Positions 22,586 through 23,303 of a stretch of 23,303 nucleotides of DNA are shown one piece after another. Under the pieces are notes generated by a model. It did no database searches, was not told the DNA's origin, and was given only the letters and a program-made list of their open reading frames with translations. Positions within the stretch are counted from its first letter, which is position 1, and the number at the start of each line of letters is the position of its first letter. A program made the translations under genes and the position numbers. This DNA is from Chloroflexota bacterium (GTDB taxonomy: Bacteria; Chloroflexota; Dehalococcoidia; SZUA-161), in NCBI GenBank assembly GCA_016865955.1, contig VGNW01000010.1, forward strand, positions 1 through 23,303, given 5' to 3'.

Positions 22586-22614
22586 TTGCGATGTTCTAAA
22601 ACGAAGTGTATACT
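22586..22614 (+). promoter_or_regulatory. Promoter of the small gene at 22664
   Basis: TTGCGA (22586-22591) and TATACT (22609-22614) are separated by 17 bp. Transcription would start near 22621, 43 nt before the ATG. A pyrimidine-rich tract (22538-22585) without a hairpin precedes it. Confidence 0.65.
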
Positions 22615-22663
22615 ATGAAAAACCCTTGAAGCCCTGGCAATTCTATACCTTAAGAAGGGAAGA

Positions 22664-22951
22664 ATGCGTCAGCCTTACGACCAGAACCTCGACCTCAATT
22701 ACAGGCCAGAGCTGACCTACGAGGAATGCCTGAAAATCGTCAAGGGGCTCGAAGCTGTACGAAGATGCCACCTCTCCAACACCCCTATCGTCGAGAGGGC
22801 AGCCAGGCTGATGCAGCGCAAACAGATCCATCATCTCCCGTCCTTGAACCTGTTCATCGAGGATATGGCAACCAAAGCTTTTCAGGATATGAAGAATCCC
22901 TCCGCATTGCCCGAGTCTCCGAAGCCGGTCACCCTGCCGGGGCTACCCTGA
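22664..22951 (+). CDS. Hypothetical protein
   Basis: The 95-aa product is not a family I recognise. It has a helical core around ELTYEECLKIVKGLEAVRRC and PIVERAARLMQRKQIHHLPS, then a proline-rich end. No membrane segment or cysteine motif is seen. AAGGGAAG lies in front of the ATG and a good promoter lies 43 nt further upstream, so it is probably expressed. It ends 24 bp before the stop of the convergent CoA-transferase fragment. Confidence 0.6.
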   Translation: MRQPYDQNLDLNYRPELTYEECLKIVKGLEAVRRCHLSNTPIVERAARLMQRKQIHHLPSLNLFIEDMATKAFQDMKNPSALPESPKPVTLPGLP

Positions 22952-22975
22952 CCCACCGTATGACTCGCAGCTTTA

Positions 22976-23293
22976 TCAACCCGGTATCACTCCCCGTTTT
23001 CGCAGCCCTGTGAGCTTCGTCTTGTTATATCCCAGCAACTCCTTCAGCACCTTCTCGGTATCCTGCCCGAGCTCCGGGCATCCGGAGCGAACTTTAAGCT
23101 CCGCTTCGCTCATCTTAATCGGAAACCCGCATGAGTCGACTGCTCCGTAAACAGGATGATTCGCTCTCTCGAACATGCCTCTCTGCTGAAGCTGTGGGTC
23201 GCCCGATAGCTCATCGAAGTCTTTCACCTTGCCGCAGGGTATCCGCGCCTTCGTCAGCAGCCGTTCCACCTCATCGGTGGTTCTTTGAGAGAC
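22976..23293 (-). CDS. CaiB/BaiF-type CoA-transferase, C-terminal fragment (frame interrupted, cut by window end)
   Basis: The translation matches the C-terminus of class III CoA-transferases: QRTTDEVERLL, KARIPCGKVKDFDEL, DPQLQQRGMFERANHP, then GFPIKMSEAE and ELGQDTEKVLKELLGY. These enzymes move CoA between carboxylic acids. The frame runs up to an in-frame TGA at 23294-23296, where many family members have tryptophan (W before xxxRTTDE). This looks like a single-base TGG to TGA change, either a real inactivating mutation or a sequence error near the end. The GTG at 23267-23269 would be the only internal start and has no ribosome site. Most of the gene lies outside the window. Confidence 0.75.
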   Translation of the reverse strand, partial: VSQRTTDEVERLLTKARIPCGKVKDFDELSGDPQLQQRGMFERANHPVYGAVDSCGFPIKMSEAELKVRSGCPELGQDTEKVLKELLGYNKTKLTGLRKRGVIPG

Positions 23294-23303
23294 TCATGCG
23301 GAT

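Noticed and set aside
23294..23296. TGA read as tryptophan (alternative genetic code)
   Set aside because: TGA ends hicB and dnaB in tight overlap junctions, so it is a normal stop in this genome.

Overview
The window reads as a chromosomal stretch of an anaerobic bacterium, most likely a member or relative of the Dehalococcoidia (Chloroflexota). This is inferred from gene content and was not tested by database search. The anaerobe signs are a 2-hydroxyacyl-CoA dehydratase-type protein, a homocitrate/Re-citrate synthase-type enzyme, an EFR1-type flavodoxin-ferredoxin and a CoA-transferase fragment. The rest is mostly housekeeping: enolase, XerC/D, S21, YqeY, AarF, Hsp20, PurL, L9, DnaB and Lgt. 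I see no rRNA, tRNA, CRISPR array or complete insertion sequence.

Left part (1-5750): seven genes on the minus strand. In transcription order they are a homocitrate/Re-citrate synthase-type gene with its own sigma70-like promoter, a XerC/D recombinase, a hairpin with a -10-like element, and then a tight run of LOG-family protein, enolase, HicB, HicA and a 2-hydroxyacyl-CoA dehydratase subunit-like protein. The hicBA toxin-antitoxin pair is stitched into the enolase operon by a 3-bp gap and a 4-bp overlap.

Middle (5750-11500): a strong promoter drives rpsU-yqeY, ended by a hairpin. An ATC-hydrolase-family protein and an EFR1-type iron-sulfur flavoprotein follow, separated by 370 bp of noncoding DNA that ends in a strong hairpin. 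An AarF/UbiB-type kinase and an Hsp20 chaperone lie on the minus strand. A 415-bp gap with an extended -10 promoter and a 65-bp palindromic repeat precedes purL.

Right part (11500-23303): a full-length single-chain PurL of 1277 aa ends in a double hairpin. Next comes a two-gene type II restriction-modification cassette with a palindrome inside its promoter and a 56-nt methyltransferase-endonuclease overlap. Directly behind it is a four-site DnaA-box-like cluster, followed by a replication operon: rplI (with a long K/E-rich tail), dnaB, dnaD-like and a dnaC-like gene encoding two tandem AAA+ ATPase modules. Convergent lgt, two small hypothetical genes with clear promoters, and the C-terminal end of a CaiB/BaiF CoA-transferase carrying an in-frame TGA complete the window.

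The most interesting unit is the replication block at 17100-21306: clustered DnaA-like sites, helicase, a DnaD-type protein and an unusual double-ATPase helicase loader, all on one strand with overlapping reading frames.
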